A stretch of DNA of 52,453 bases from Catenulispora sp. MAP5-51 (GTDB lineage Bacteria > Actinomycetota > Actinomycetes > Streptomycetales > Catenulisporaceae), in assembly GCF_041261205.1 (NCBI RefSeq), contig NZ_JBGCCH010000048.1:1-52453 (forward strand), read 5' to 3'. The translations under genes and the position numbers were made by a program. Each line of letters begins with the position of its first letter. Positions within the stretch are counted from its first letter, which is position 1. Under the pieces are notes generated by a model. It did no database searches. It worked only from the letters and a program-made list of their open reading frames with translations, and was not told the origin of the DNA. This document shows, piece by piece, positions 31,328-38,593 of this stretch.

Positions 31328-32455
31328 ATGACGACGATCACCGACAATCCTCTCGTCCACGACCTCTACCAGCTTCCGGCCCCGGTCCTGACGGCCTATC
31401 TGAACGCGCCGTCCCCCGGCCCCGGCGTCGACGACATGGATCTGCGGCTGCGCTCGCTCTTGGACGACCTGCGTGCCTCGGGCGCGTCGCCGGACGCGTT
31501 GGAGGCGCTGGCCAGCGTGTTGGGGACGCTGGAGCCCGGTCGGCCGCCGGCCGCGGCCTTCGTCGGCACCGACGGGCAGACGCGCATGTTCTCGCTGCCC
31601 GGCGCCGAGATCGGGGACCAGGCGCACTGCGCGGCGGTGCCGCGGGTGCTGCCGTTGTTGCACTGGCGGCAGCTGCGTCCGGCGTTCGCGAGCGTCATGC
31701 TCGACCGGGCCGGGGCCGAGCTGGTGGTGCAGCCGGCCGGGGCCGCTCACGCGCTGCGGGCCGAGGTCGCAGGGCCCGACGACGTGATCGAGCGCAACGC
31801 CCCGGGCGGGCCGTCGCAGTCCCGGTACCAGAACCGGGCCGAGGACTCCTGGCAGCACAACGCCGGGCGGGCCGCCGAGGTCGTCGCCGACGCCCTGGCC
31901 GCCGCCGAGGCCGACCTGCTGATCGTCGGCGGCGACGTGCGGGCCGAGCAGTACTTCCTGGACCAGCTGCCGGCGCGGGTGCGCTCCGGGGTCACGATCA
32001 AGACCATCCCCGGCGGCCGCGGCCGCGACGGCTCCCAGCACCGCCGCGAGGAAGAGGTCGAGGCGGTGGTGCACGAGTACGTGGACGAGGAGGCCGTGCG
32101 CACGCTGGCCCGGGTCCAGGACCGCTCGGGCCCCGGCGGGCTGGGCGTCCAGGGCCCGGCCGCGACGATCCACGCGCTGTCCCGGGCCCAGGTCGAGGTG
32201 CTGCTGCTGGCGCAGCCCGAACCCGGAGCCCGGCCCAAGCCCGGCACGGCCTGGTTCGGACCGCGGCCGACCGACATCTCCGAACACCGCGGCGGCGTGC
32301 TCGTCCCGGACGGCAAGCCCAGCCACGCGCGCCTGGACGAGGTGCTGGCACGCGCGGCCGTGCTCACCGACGCCGATATCCGCATCCTGCCCGCGGGGCT
32401 GCCGGACACGCCGCCGCACGGGGTCGGGGCGCTGTGCCGCTTCGCAGTGTCCTGA
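31328..32455 (+). CDS. baeRF family (Vms1/eRF1-like) protein, Rv2629-type
   Basis: A 375-residue protein of the bacterial archaeo-eukaryotic release factor family (baeRF2, Rv2629-like). Blocks are LPAPVLTAYLNAP at the N-terminus, HWRQLRPAFASVMLDRAGAEL at about 115, QSRYQNRAEDSWQHNAGRAAEVVADAL at about 160-190, ADLLIVGGDVRAEQYFLDQLP and VEVLLLAQPEP. Relatives of this fold rescue stalled ribosomes by cleaving peptidyl-tRNA; in actinobacteria Rv2629-type genes are stress- or dormancy-linked. Whether the catalytic loop is active here cannot be judged. ATG 31328 has an AAAGGGG site upstream. Confidence 0.8.
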   Translation: MTTITDNPLVHDLYQLPAPVLTAYLNAPSPGPGVDDMDLRLRSLLDDLRASGASPDALEALASVLGTLEPGRPPAAAFVGTDGQTRMFSLPGAEIGDQAHCAAVPRVLPLLHWRQLRPAFASVMLDRAGAELVVQPAGAAHALRAEVAGPDDVIERNAPGGPSQSRYQNRAEDSWQHNAGRAAEVVADALAAAEADLLIVGGDVRAEQYFLDQLPARVRSGVTIKTIPGGRGRDGSQHRREEEVEAVVHEYVDEEAVRTLARVQDRSGPGGLGVQGPAATIHALSRAQVEVLLLAQPEPGARPKPGTAWFGPRPTDISEHRGGVLVPDGKPSHARLDEVLARAAVLTDADIRILPAGLPDTPPHGVGALCRFAVS

Positions 32456-32516
32456 GGACCGGCCCGGGGCCAGGGCTCACTTCCCGGGGCGCGGGCTCAG
32501 TTCCCGGGGCGCGGGC

Positions 32517-33923
32517 TCACCCGGCGTTGGCGGCCTCGAACGCGCGCCGTGCCAGTTCGGCGCCGAAGTCGGTCCACTCCCCCTGGCCCCAGTACCGGTA
32601 GCAGCTGGTCTCGCTGGCCAGCAGGTGGAACAGCGCGCGCCGGTAGCGGAGGTCGTCGGTGGGCACGTGCTCGGCGAGCATCCGGGTGTTGAACTCGGCG
32701 CTGGCGCGCTCCATGGGGATCAGGACGTTGTCGTAGCCGCGGACCCAGGACACGTCGGCGGTCCAGCTGCCGCCGTCCCGGCCGGCTTCGTCGTCCTGCT
32801 CGCGCCGCAGGGGCCGGATCGGCGGCAGCGTGTCGAGGTCGATTCCGAGGCCGCGCAAGGCTTGCAGGTACTCGGAGGCGGTGACGGCCGGCACGGCGCT
32901 GCCCGAGCTCTCGCGCATGACCTCCAGGAACTTGTCCGGGAACTCGTTCATCATCACGCCGCCGTTCTCCCCGTCGGCGATCTGCGTCACCAGCGGCGGG
33001 ACCGACTGCCCCGCGAGGTCGCGCCGGGGCAGGGACTTGGCCTCGTAGTAGGGCTGCATCTGGGCGACGAGTTTGGTGTCGCTGCCCTGGGTCTTGACGA
33101 TCGCGGTGATGGAGGCGCTCTGGCCCCGGGAGTTCGTGCACACCAGCCGGCGGGGCACGTACGGATCCGCCAGCGTGCTCCCGTCGAGCTCCTCGACCGT
33201 GTGTTCCTGGACGAGCACCCATTCGTAGCCGCAGTCGAGCAGGGTCCGGACGAACTCGTACGCGACGTCGGGGTGGTTCGGGAGCGCCATCTCGGCCGGG
33301 GAGAAGCCGCGGACCCGGGTCAGCGCCTCGAGGCCGAACAGTCCGGCGAAGTGGTGCTGCCAGGCCTGCACGTGCAGCCGGAAGTCCTGCACCGGCGTGG
33401 ACGGCGCGACCGCGTGGCCCCAGGTGCTGCCGAGCCATTCGACGGCTTCGCGGGCCCGCGGGTCGGTGGCCAGGTAGCGCAGGTCGTCGAGCACGCCGTC
33501 CAGGTGCATCTGGCGCAGGCCGTGCAGCAGGGTGCCGGAGTAGTCGAGCATCACCCGCGGCCGGCGGCCCTCGTCGAGCAGCTGCCTGACGAAGTCGGCC
33601 GTCCGGCGGTAGCACCAGGCGAAGACCGGGGCGTTGTGGTTGTCGCCGATGCTTTGGTGCTCCGTCATCCACGCCAGGTTGCCGATGAGCGGGGCCTCGG
33701 TGAGTGGGCCGTCGGCGGGGCGCAGCGGCTGGTGCATGTGCAGGGCGACGGCGAAGGCGGCGTCGATGCGCTCCAGGTCCGGCGGGTCGGCGAAGACCGG
33801 CCGGGACCGCGCCTCGGCGCGGATCCGGCGGATCAGGTCCTCGCTGCCGCTGAGGTTCGGGAGTCCGTCGACGTACTCGGGGATCTCGTTCTCAGCGATC
33901 TCGTTCTCGGCGATCTCGTTCAT
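32517..33923 (-). CDS. GH57 alpha-glucan hydrolase/transferase
   Basis: A 468-residue protein of glycoside hydrolase family 57 (alpha-amylase, branching enzyme or 4-alpha-glucanotransferase type). The motif AFAVALHMHQPLRP at about 55 carries the first conserved His. Other blocks are MLDYSGTLLHGLRQMH, GSTWGHAVAPSTPVQDFRLHV, RVRGFSPAEMALPNHPDVAY (with the expected catalytic Glu), YEWVLVQEHTVEEL, and QIADGENGGVMMNEFPDKF (putative acid/base region). The N-terminus has a triple NEIAE repeat (15-bp unit). ATG 33923 follows GGGAGGG. It lies 34 bp after glgA, so it probably works with it on glycogen-like glucan inside the cell. Confidence 0.85.
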   Translation of the reverse strand: MNEIAENEIAENEIPEYVDGLPNLSGSEDLIRRIRAEARSRPVFADPPDLERIDAAFAVALHMHQPLRPADGPLTEAPLIGNLAWMTEHQSIGDNHNAPVFAWCYRRTADFVRQLLDEGRRPRVMLDYSGTLLHGLRQMHLDGVLDDLRYLATDPRAREAVEWLGSTWGHAVAPSTPVQDFRLHVQAWQHHFAGLFGLEALTRVRGFSPAEMALPNHPDVAYEFVRTLLDCGYEWVLVQEHTVEELDGSTLADPYVPRRLVCTNSRGQSASITAIVKTQGSDTKLVAQMQPYYEAKSLPRRDLAGQSVPPLVTQIADGENGGVMMNEFPDKFLEVMRESSGSAVPAVTASEYLQALRGLGIDLDTLPPIRPLRREQDDEAGRDGGSWTADVSWVRGYDNVLIPMERASAEFNTRMLAEHVPTDDLRYRRALFHLLASETSCYRYWGQGEWTDFGAELARRAFEAANAG

Positions 33924-33941
33924 GCAGGGCCCTCCCGCGGC

Positions 33942-33969
33942 CTACTTGTGCCGCGTACTACTTGTGCCG
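33942..33969. repeat. Duplicated 12-bp stop-codon segment of glgA
   Basis: On the minus strand the last glgA codons CGGCACAAGTAG (33969-33958) are repeated exactly four bases later (33953-33942), including a second TAG. Confidence 0.85.
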
Positions 33970-35439
33970 GATGTGTTCGTAGATGTCGAGGTAGCGGCTG
34001 CCGGGATGGTGCCAGGAGTGGTCGGCACGCATGCCGTTGAGCATCAGGGCCCGGAATTCCTGCGGGTAGTGGCTCCAGAGCCCGAAAGCCCTTTGCAGAG
34101 CACTGTCGATCGCCCGGTTGTCGGTGTGCTGGAACACGTATCCGTTGCGCCGCTCGGCGGGGTGCTCGGAGTGGTCCCGGTCGAAGACGGTGTCGCGCAT
34201 CCCGCCGGTGGCGCGCACCACCGGCACGGTCCCGTAGCGCATCGCCATCAGCGGCACCAGGCCGCAGGGCTCGAACAAGCTCGGCACCACCAGCAGATCG
34301 GCCCCGGCCAGGACCAGGTGCGCCAGCTCCTCCTGGTAGGACAGCTCTAGGTGGCAGTCCTGGTTGTTGTTCAGGTGGTCCTTCAGGTGCTGGAAGTGGC
34401 CGTTGATGCCGTTGTGCTTCTGCTCCTGGCCCATGAGCACGAACTGGCCGCCGGCCGCCAGCGTCCGGAACAGCGCGTGGTGGACCAGGTGCATGCCCTT
34501 CTGCTCGTCGACCCGGCCGACGTAGGCGACCAGCGGGCTCCAGGACTTGCGCAGCATGAAGCGCTCCCGCAGCGCCTCCTTGTTCGCGTATTTGCGCTCG
34601 ATGGTCGCGGCCGAGTACGGCGCCGGGATGTAGGGGTCGGTCTCGGGGTTCCACACGTCGTAGTCGACGCCGTTGAGGACGCCGCCGAACTTGTCCTGGT
34701 GCTCGTAGAGCGTGTGGCCCAGGCCGCCGGCGCTGTCGCCGTAGCGGGCCTCGGCGGCGTGGTTGTCCGAGACGGTGGTGACGAAGTTCGCGTACACCAC
34801 GCCGCCCTTCATCGGGTTCACGGCGCCGTGGTGGATGTCGTCGCCGAGCCGGTCCCTGCCCAGGAAGTGCTCCACCCGGCCCAGCTGGGTGGCCCACAGC
34901 ACCTCCGGGCCGGTCAGGCCCTGGTGGCAGAAGTTGTGGATCGTGTAGCACACGCGCTGGTCGCGCAGCACATGTGCGTACTGCTCGTACAGCAGGACCG
35001 GGAGCAGGCCGGTGTGCCAGTCGTGGCAGTGCACCACGTCGGGGCGCTTGCCCGAGGCCGCCAGGAACTCCAGTGCCGCCTTGCTGAAGAAGGCGTACCG
35101 CAGCGCGTCGTCGTCATATCCGTACATGCATTCGCGGCCGAAGAAGTTGTCCGCCGAGTGCGGCTCGATGAAGAAGCACTTGCGGCCGTGGACGTGGCCG
35201 AACCACACGGTGCAGTGCACCCTCCCGCCGTACCAGGGCACCCACAGGTCGTGGTGGCTCGGCTGCAGATCCCAGACATCCTCGTGGCGCATCCCGGCGT
35301 ACTTCGGCAGGACGATCTCCACGGCGTGGCCGCGGATCTCCAGTTCGTGGCTCAGACCGAACACCACGTCGCCCAGCCCGCCGGCCTTGGCCACTGGGGC
35401 GCACTCGGGTGCGACCATCACGACGTACACGCAAACCAC
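33958..35439 (-). CDS. glgA: Glycogen/starch synthase (GT5)
   Basis: A 493-residue ADP-glucose (or UDP-glucose) alpha-1,4-glucosyltransferase of family GT5. N-terminal KAGGLGDV nucleotide-sugar loop at about 18-25, DVVHCHDWHTGLLPVLL, YTIHNFCHQGL, GGVVYANFVTTVSDNHAAE, ILNGVDYDVW-type GVLNGVDYDVWNPETDP, C-terminal VAYVGRVDEQKGMHL, LLVVPSLFEPCGLVPLMAMRYGTVPVVRATGGMRDTV. This is the plant/bacterial starch-synthase architecture rather than the actinobacterial GT4 GlgM type. The start is either GTG 35439 or GTG 35430 (GGTGG 5 bases upstream of the latter). It is followed by GH57 in the same operon. Confidence 0.92.
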   Translation of the reverse strand: MVCVYVVMVAPECAPVAKAGGLGDVVFGLSHELEIRGHAVEIVLPKYAGMRHEDVWDLQPSHHDLWVPWYGGRVHCTVWFGHVHGRKCFFIEPHSADNFFGRECMYGYDDDALRYAFFSKAALEFLAASGKRPDVVHCHDWHTGLLPVLLYEQYAHVLRDQRVCYTIHNFCHQGLTGPEVLWATQLGRVEHFLGRDRLGDDIHHGAVNPMKGGVVYANFVTTVSDNHAAEARYGDSAGGLGHTLYEHQDKFGGVLNGVDYDVWNPETDPYIPAPYSAATIERKYANKEALRERFMLRKSWSPLVAYVGRVDEQKGMHLVHHALFRTLAAGGQFVLMGQEQKHNGINGHFQHLKDHLNNNQDCHLELSYQEELAHLVLAGADLLVVPSLFEPCGLVPLMAMRYGTVPVVRATGGMRDTVFDRDHSEHPAERRNGYVFQHTDNRAIDSALQRAFGLWSHYPQEFRALMLNGMRADHSWHHPGSRYLDIYEHIRHK

Positions 35440-35523
35440 CGTCCTGCATCACTGGGGATCCGCTCAATTTCTAAGCGGTCCTCGCGCGTCGCGCAGGATA
35501 AGCCCACCCAAAGGAGTGAGCAC

Positions 35524-35583
35524 GAGCTCAGGGTAAGCAGGAACTCAGGGTAGGCAGGGACTCAGGGTAAGCAGCGACTCAGG
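35524..35583. repeat. 17-bp tandem repeat spanning end of endonuclease gene
   Basis: Three and a half units of G(A/G)(G/A)CTCAGGGTAAGCAG (35524-35540, 35541-35557, 35558-35574, partial to 35583). The last partial unit contains the stop codon of the minus-strand endonuclease III-like gene. Confidence 0.85.
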
Positions 35584-36199
35584 CCGCGCGCACCAACGCC
35601 GCCGCCAGCCGCGGCAGGTCCTTCGGCGCCACCAACTCCGCCAGCTTCTCCGGGTCCTTCGGCAGGTCGTACTTCCCGGCGCCGTCCAGCGCCCGCCGGT
35701 CGAAGGAGGGCCGCAGCTCCGGCCAGATCCCCTGCGCCTCGCGGCAGAAGATCTCCGCGCCGACCGGACCGATGCCGGTGAACTCCTGGAGCAGCTCCCG
35801 GATCCGGTCCGGGTCGCCGCCGGCTTCGCCGCGCAGGCGGCGCAGGTCGCCGCGCCAGCGGTCGTTGAGCAGGTCGGCGCTCTTGCCGAGCGCGGTGGCG
35901 GTGCTCTCGTCGTAGCGCTTGTAGTGGGCACGGCCGAGGGCTTCGACGATCTGGCCCCAGGACGCCTCCGCCATCGCCTTGGGGGTGCGCCAGCCGGCCC
36001 CGCGGAGCTCGCGGGCCGCGGCGACGGCGATCCCGGCGGTGATGCGCGCGGAGAGCAGGGTGGTGAGGACCAGGAGCTGGTACAGGGGGCTCGGCTTGTC
36101 CTTCAGCTCGATGCCCGCCTCGTGGGCGTACGTCTGGCCGCGCTCGTCGAGCAACTGCTCGGTCCGGTCCCGGAGGTGCTTCGAGGTCTTCTCGCTCAT
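35579..36199 (-). CDS. Endonuclease III-like HhH protein lacking catalytic lysine
   Basis: A 206-residue protein of the HhH-GPD superfamily. SPLYQLLVLTTLLSARITAGIA matches the first helical part, and the helix-hairpin-helix is EFTGIGPVGAEIFCREAQ at about 130-148. In endonuclease III the hairpin reads GVGxKTA with the lyase Lys; here that position is Val (GIGPVGA). An Asp (PSFDRRAL) is present where the catalytic Asp should be, and the C-terminal Cys4 iron-sulfur loop is absent. It may be a monofunctional glycosylase, a DNA-binding protein or an inactive relative. Start chosen ATG 36199; longer starts would add unrelated residues. Its 3' end lies in a tandem repeat. Confidence 0.75.
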   Translation of the reverse strand: MSEKTSKHLRDRTEQLLDERGQTYAHEAGIELKDKPSPLYQLLVLTTLLSARITAGIAVAAARELRGAGWRTPKAMAEASWGQIVEALGRAHYKRYDESTATALGKSADLLNDRWRGDLRRLRGEAGGDPDRIRELLQEFTGIGPVGAEIFCREAQGIWPELRPSFDRRALDGAGKYDLPKDPEKLAELVAPKDLPRLAAALVRAA

Positions 36200-36351
36200 G
36201 GCCTGGTCAGGTGCCCCATTGCTCCCTACATAAACGGTTATGCCTACCCCACATGGCAGCAGTCCGGACGCCATCGCGCCAAAGGGGCACATAGCGTGTC
36301 TCCTTGGTTACCGACGGCACCAAGCCGTCGGCCCGAGTCAGGGAGACATCC

Positions 36352-36759
36352 ATGACCAAGTCGAAGAAGCAATTCGCCGGGGCCAAGCAGCAGCAGGGCC
36401 CGAACGAGGAATTCGGCCGCACCATCGAGCTGGCCTTCGTCGACCACCCGTGGCCGGCCAGCCGCGCGGACGTGCTGGAGCACGCAAGCCGGCAGCGAAC
36501 CTTCGCCAAGTCCGACTTCGCGCGGTTGAAACAGATCCCCCACCGCGACTACCACAGCGTCGCGGACCTGATGGACGCCACGCGCCAGACCAAGGCCTCG
36601 GTCGCCCAGGGCTCCGGCCCGGTGGCGACGGCCGAGCACAACCGGCGCGCCATGGGCGAGACCCGGGTGGACGCCTCCATGCACGAGCCGTCCATGTCCG
36701 AGCCGTCCATGTCCGAGCCGTCCATGCGCTCGGAGCAGTACGACCAGCGGACCCACTAA
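36352..36759 (+). CDS. DUF2795-like small protein with repeat tail
   Basis: A 135-residue soluble protein. The central part FVDHPWPASRADVLEHASRQ followed by FARLKQIPHRDYHSVADLMDA resembles the DUF2795 fold (small helical, common and uncharacterised in actinobacteria). The N-terminus is basic (MTKSKKQFAGAKQQQG). The C-terminus has SMSEPSMSEPSM from a 15-bp tandem repeat. ATG 36352 follows GGGAGA. Function unknown; a stress or desiccation role has been guessed for such proteins, not shown. Confidence 0.75.
   Translation: MTKSKKQFAGAKQQQGPNEEFGRTIELAFVDHPWPASRADVLEHASRQRTFAKSDFARLKQIPHRDYHSVADLMDATRQTKASVAQGSGPVATAEHNRRAMGETRVDASMHEPSMSEPSMSEPSMRSEQYDQRTH
36685..36729. repeat. 15-bp tandem repeat in DUF2795-like gene
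   Basis: Three in-frame units of GAGCCGTCCATGTCC (last diverged), encoding (EPSMS) repeats near the C-terminus. Confidence 0.85.
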
Positions 36760-36825
36760 GGCCGTTGAGCCCGCTGAACCCGTTGGATCACTGATCAACT
36801 GATCAACTGATCCGGTGGTGATTCG

Positions 36826-36878
36826 CCGGGCGGTCGGCGGTCCGGTCCGTTCAGGGCCGGACCGACCGGCCGCCCGGC
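36826..36878 (+). terminator. Long terminator hairpin
   Basis: CCGGGCGGTCGG-GGTCCGG pairs with CCGGACC-CCGGCCGCCCGG around a short loop, between the DUF2795-like and DoxX-like genes. The flank holds TCAACTGATCAACTGATC and a duplicated CTCCCGCATCAGGGT segment. Confidence 0.7.
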
Positions 36879-36933
36879 TCTCCCGCATCAGGGTCTCCCG
36901 CATCAGGGTCTCTCGCGTCGAAGGGTGGTCATC

Positions 36934-37365
36934 ATGATCAGACACGCGGCCCACCCGATGCTCGCCGCGATGTTCGTCGCGGCCGGCTACGGCACGCTCA
37001 TGGATCCCGAGCGGGTCGCGGCGAAGGCCGAACCCGTGGTCGACGCAGTCTCGCGGCGAGTGCCGGGAGTGCCGCGGGACGCCGTTACGGCGGTGCGGCT
37101 GAACAGCGCCGTGCAGATCGTCGCGGGCACGCTGCTGAGCCTGGGCCTCATGCCGCGCATGAGCTCCGCGGCGCTGGCCGGCACGCTGGTGCCCACGACC
37201 GCCGCCGGGCACCCTTTCTGGAAGATCGAAGATCCCCAGGACCGCGCCCAGCAGCGCATCCAGTTCCTGAAGAACCTCGCGATGTTCGGCGGGCTGCTGT
37301 TGGCGGCGACCGAACCGCGGCGGCATCACCGCGGCGGAGTGCGTGCCGCTCTGGCGAGGAGATAA
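36934..37365 (+). CDS. DoxX-family membrane protein
   Basis: A 143-residue integral membrane protein with about four helices. The N-terminal IRHAAHPMLAAMFVAAGYGTLMDPERVA is the DoxX pattern (Arg, hydrophobic helix, Gly, Pro), then LNSAVQIVAGTLLSLGLMPR and FLKNLAMFGGLLLAAT. DoxX proteins are linked to redox or detoxification membrane complexes; the substrate is not known. ATG 36934 has AAGGG 8 bases upstream. The last 40 bases overlap the convergent DUF2867-like gene. Confidence 0.85.
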   Translation: MIRHAAHPMLAAMFVAAGYGTLMDPERVAAKAEPVVDAVSRRVPGVPRDAVTAVRLNSAVQIVAGTLLSLGLMPRMSSAALAGTLVPTTAAGHPFWKIEDPQDRAQQRIQFLKNLAMFGGLLLAATEPRRHHRGGVRAALARR

Positions 37366-37793
37366 GGCAGCACGCGATGGTGGATCACCGCGGAGACCGC
37401 CCACAGCGGACGCGCGATCCGGCGGCGGTAGCGCACGACGGTCACCCAGACGATCCGGCCCTGTTCGACGGACACGATGTTGTTCGCCAGCATCAGCGGT
37501 GAGCGCTGCTCCAGGACGAGCCACGTCGGGCCGGTCGAGGTGATGCGGGCGCCGAGCACCTGGCCGGGCCCCGGCTTCGCGGCGTCGAACAGGAGCGGGA
37601 AGCGCCAGCCGGCTTGGACCAGCACGCGAAGCGGGCGCGGCGCGTCTTCGAACACTGATCGCGCCCACTGCTCCGGTGATCGGGACGAGGCTTGCGGGGC
37701 GGGGATTTCGAAGGCTGAAGCGTAGTCGTATTCATGGGATGGCAGTTCGCTCGCCGCGCCCTCGTGCGGGACCTCGATGCGCCGGGCTTTCAC
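37326..37793 (-). CDS. DUF2867-like protein
   Basis: A 155-residue protein matching the DUF2867 pattern: YDYASAFEIPAP, ARSVFEDAPRPLRVLVQAGWRF, PGQVLGARITSTGPTWLVLEQRSPLMLANNIV, VVRYRRRIARPLWAVSAVIHHRVLPYLLARAAR. The fold may be SRPBCC-like, binding a hydrophobic ligand (inference). GTG 37793 with GGGAGGG upstream. It is divergent from a TetR gene, likely its regulator, and overlaps DoxX by 40 bp at its 3' end. Confidence 0.72.
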   Translation of the reverse strand: MKARRIEVPHEGAASELPSHEYDYASAFEIPAPQASSRSPEQWARSVFEDAPRPLRVLVQAGWRFPLLFDAAKPGPGQVLGARITSTGPTWLVLEQRSPLMLANNIVSVEQGRIVWVTVVRYRRRIARPLWAVSAVIHHRVLPYLLARAARTPPR

Positions 37794-37823
37794 GTCCGCG
37801 CCCTCCCTGCCCGTTGTTAGTTG

Positions 37824-37883
37824 ACAGACGTCTACTAGCGGTCGATCCCGACGATAGACGCGCTATTCGACACACGTCAACTA
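37824..37883. promoter_or_regulatory. Direct-repeat operator between DUF2867-like and TetR genes
   Basis: ACAGACGTCTACTA (37824-37837) and ACACACGTCAACTA (37870-37883) match at 12 of 14 bases, 46 bp apart in the 101-bp divergent gap. The first contains the palindrome AGACGTCT. The second overlaps the -10-like TACGAT (37882-37887) just before the TetR start. Confidence 0.5.
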
Positions 37884-37894
37884 CGATGCCGTCC

Positions 37895-38593
37895 ATGACC
37901 AGGCGGCGGCTCAGACCCGAGGAACGGCGCGAGGAGCTGCTGGATGTCGGCGCGGAGTTCTTCGCCGGGCAGCGCTACGACGACGTGCTCATGGAGGAGG
38001 TCGCGGCGCGCGCCGGGGTGTCTCGGGCGCTGCTGTACAAGTACTTCCCCGGCAAGCGCGAGCTGTTCGCCGCGATCTACCGGCGCGCGGCCGACCGCCT
38101 GCTCGAGGCCGCCCGGCTCGACCCGGACCTGCCGATGGCCGACGCCGTCTCGGCCGGCCTGGACGCGCACATCGACTACTTCGCCGCGCATCGGCTGACC
38201 GTGCTGACCGCGAACCGGACGCTGGCCGGCGATCCGCTGATCCAGGCGATCATCGACGACGAGCTCGCCGTGCTGCGGGGCCGGATGCTCGACGCCGCCG
38301 GGTTCGGCGGGCACGCCCGCGATGTGGCGTCGGCGGCGTTGCGCGCCTGGCTGGTGTTCGTGCGGGAGATGTGTGTCGAGTGGCTGGAGGGTCAGGCGAT
38401 CGACCGGGACGAGGTGCGGGCGGTGTGTCTGCGGACGCTGGCCGCGGCCTTGGAATCCGTCCCTGTCGGCTCCGGGCCTGTCGACCCCGGACCCGTCAGC
38501 CCGGGACCCGTCAGCCCGGGCCCCGTCAGCCCGGCACAGCCGTCGCGAACCGCTGCCGGTAGCCGTGCGGGCTCACATGCAGATGCCGGCTGA
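37895..38593 (+). CDS. TetR-family transcriptional regulator
   Basis: A 232-residue protein. The N-terminal helix-turn-helix is at about 8-55 (RREELLDVGAEFFAGQRYDD, VAARAGVSRALLYKYFPGKR); the ligand domain runs to about residue 195. The tail is a low-complexity PGPVS repeat from a 15-bp tandem repeat, and its last 68 bases overlap the convergent GlxA-like gene. ATG 37895 (or 37886) has a -10-like TACGAT so close that a leaderless mRNA is possible. It most likely controls itself and the divergent DUF2867-like gene. Confidence 0.87.
   Translation: MTRRRLRPEERREELLDVGAEFFAGQRYDDVLMEEVAARAGVSRALLYKYFPGKRELFAAIYRRAADRLLEAARLDPDLPMADAVSAGLDAHIDYFAAHRLTVLTANRTLAGDPLIQAIIDDELAVLRGRMLDAAGFGGHARDVASAALRAWLVFVREMCVEWLEGQAIDRDEVRAVCLRTLAAALESVPVGSGPVDPGPVSPGPVSPGPVSPAQPSRTAAGSRAGSHADAG
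38476..38535. repeat. 15-bp tandem repeat in TetR gene tail
   Basis: Four units of ACCCGTCAGCCCGGG (first and last diverged). It encodes PGPVS repeats in the TetR protein and reaches into the end of the convergent GlxA-like gene. Confidence 0.85.

Noticed and set aside
36881-36915. CTCCCGCATCAGGGT duplication as a regulatory site
   Set aside because: It is a simple two-copy tandem duplication next to a terminator; nothing else suggests an operator.
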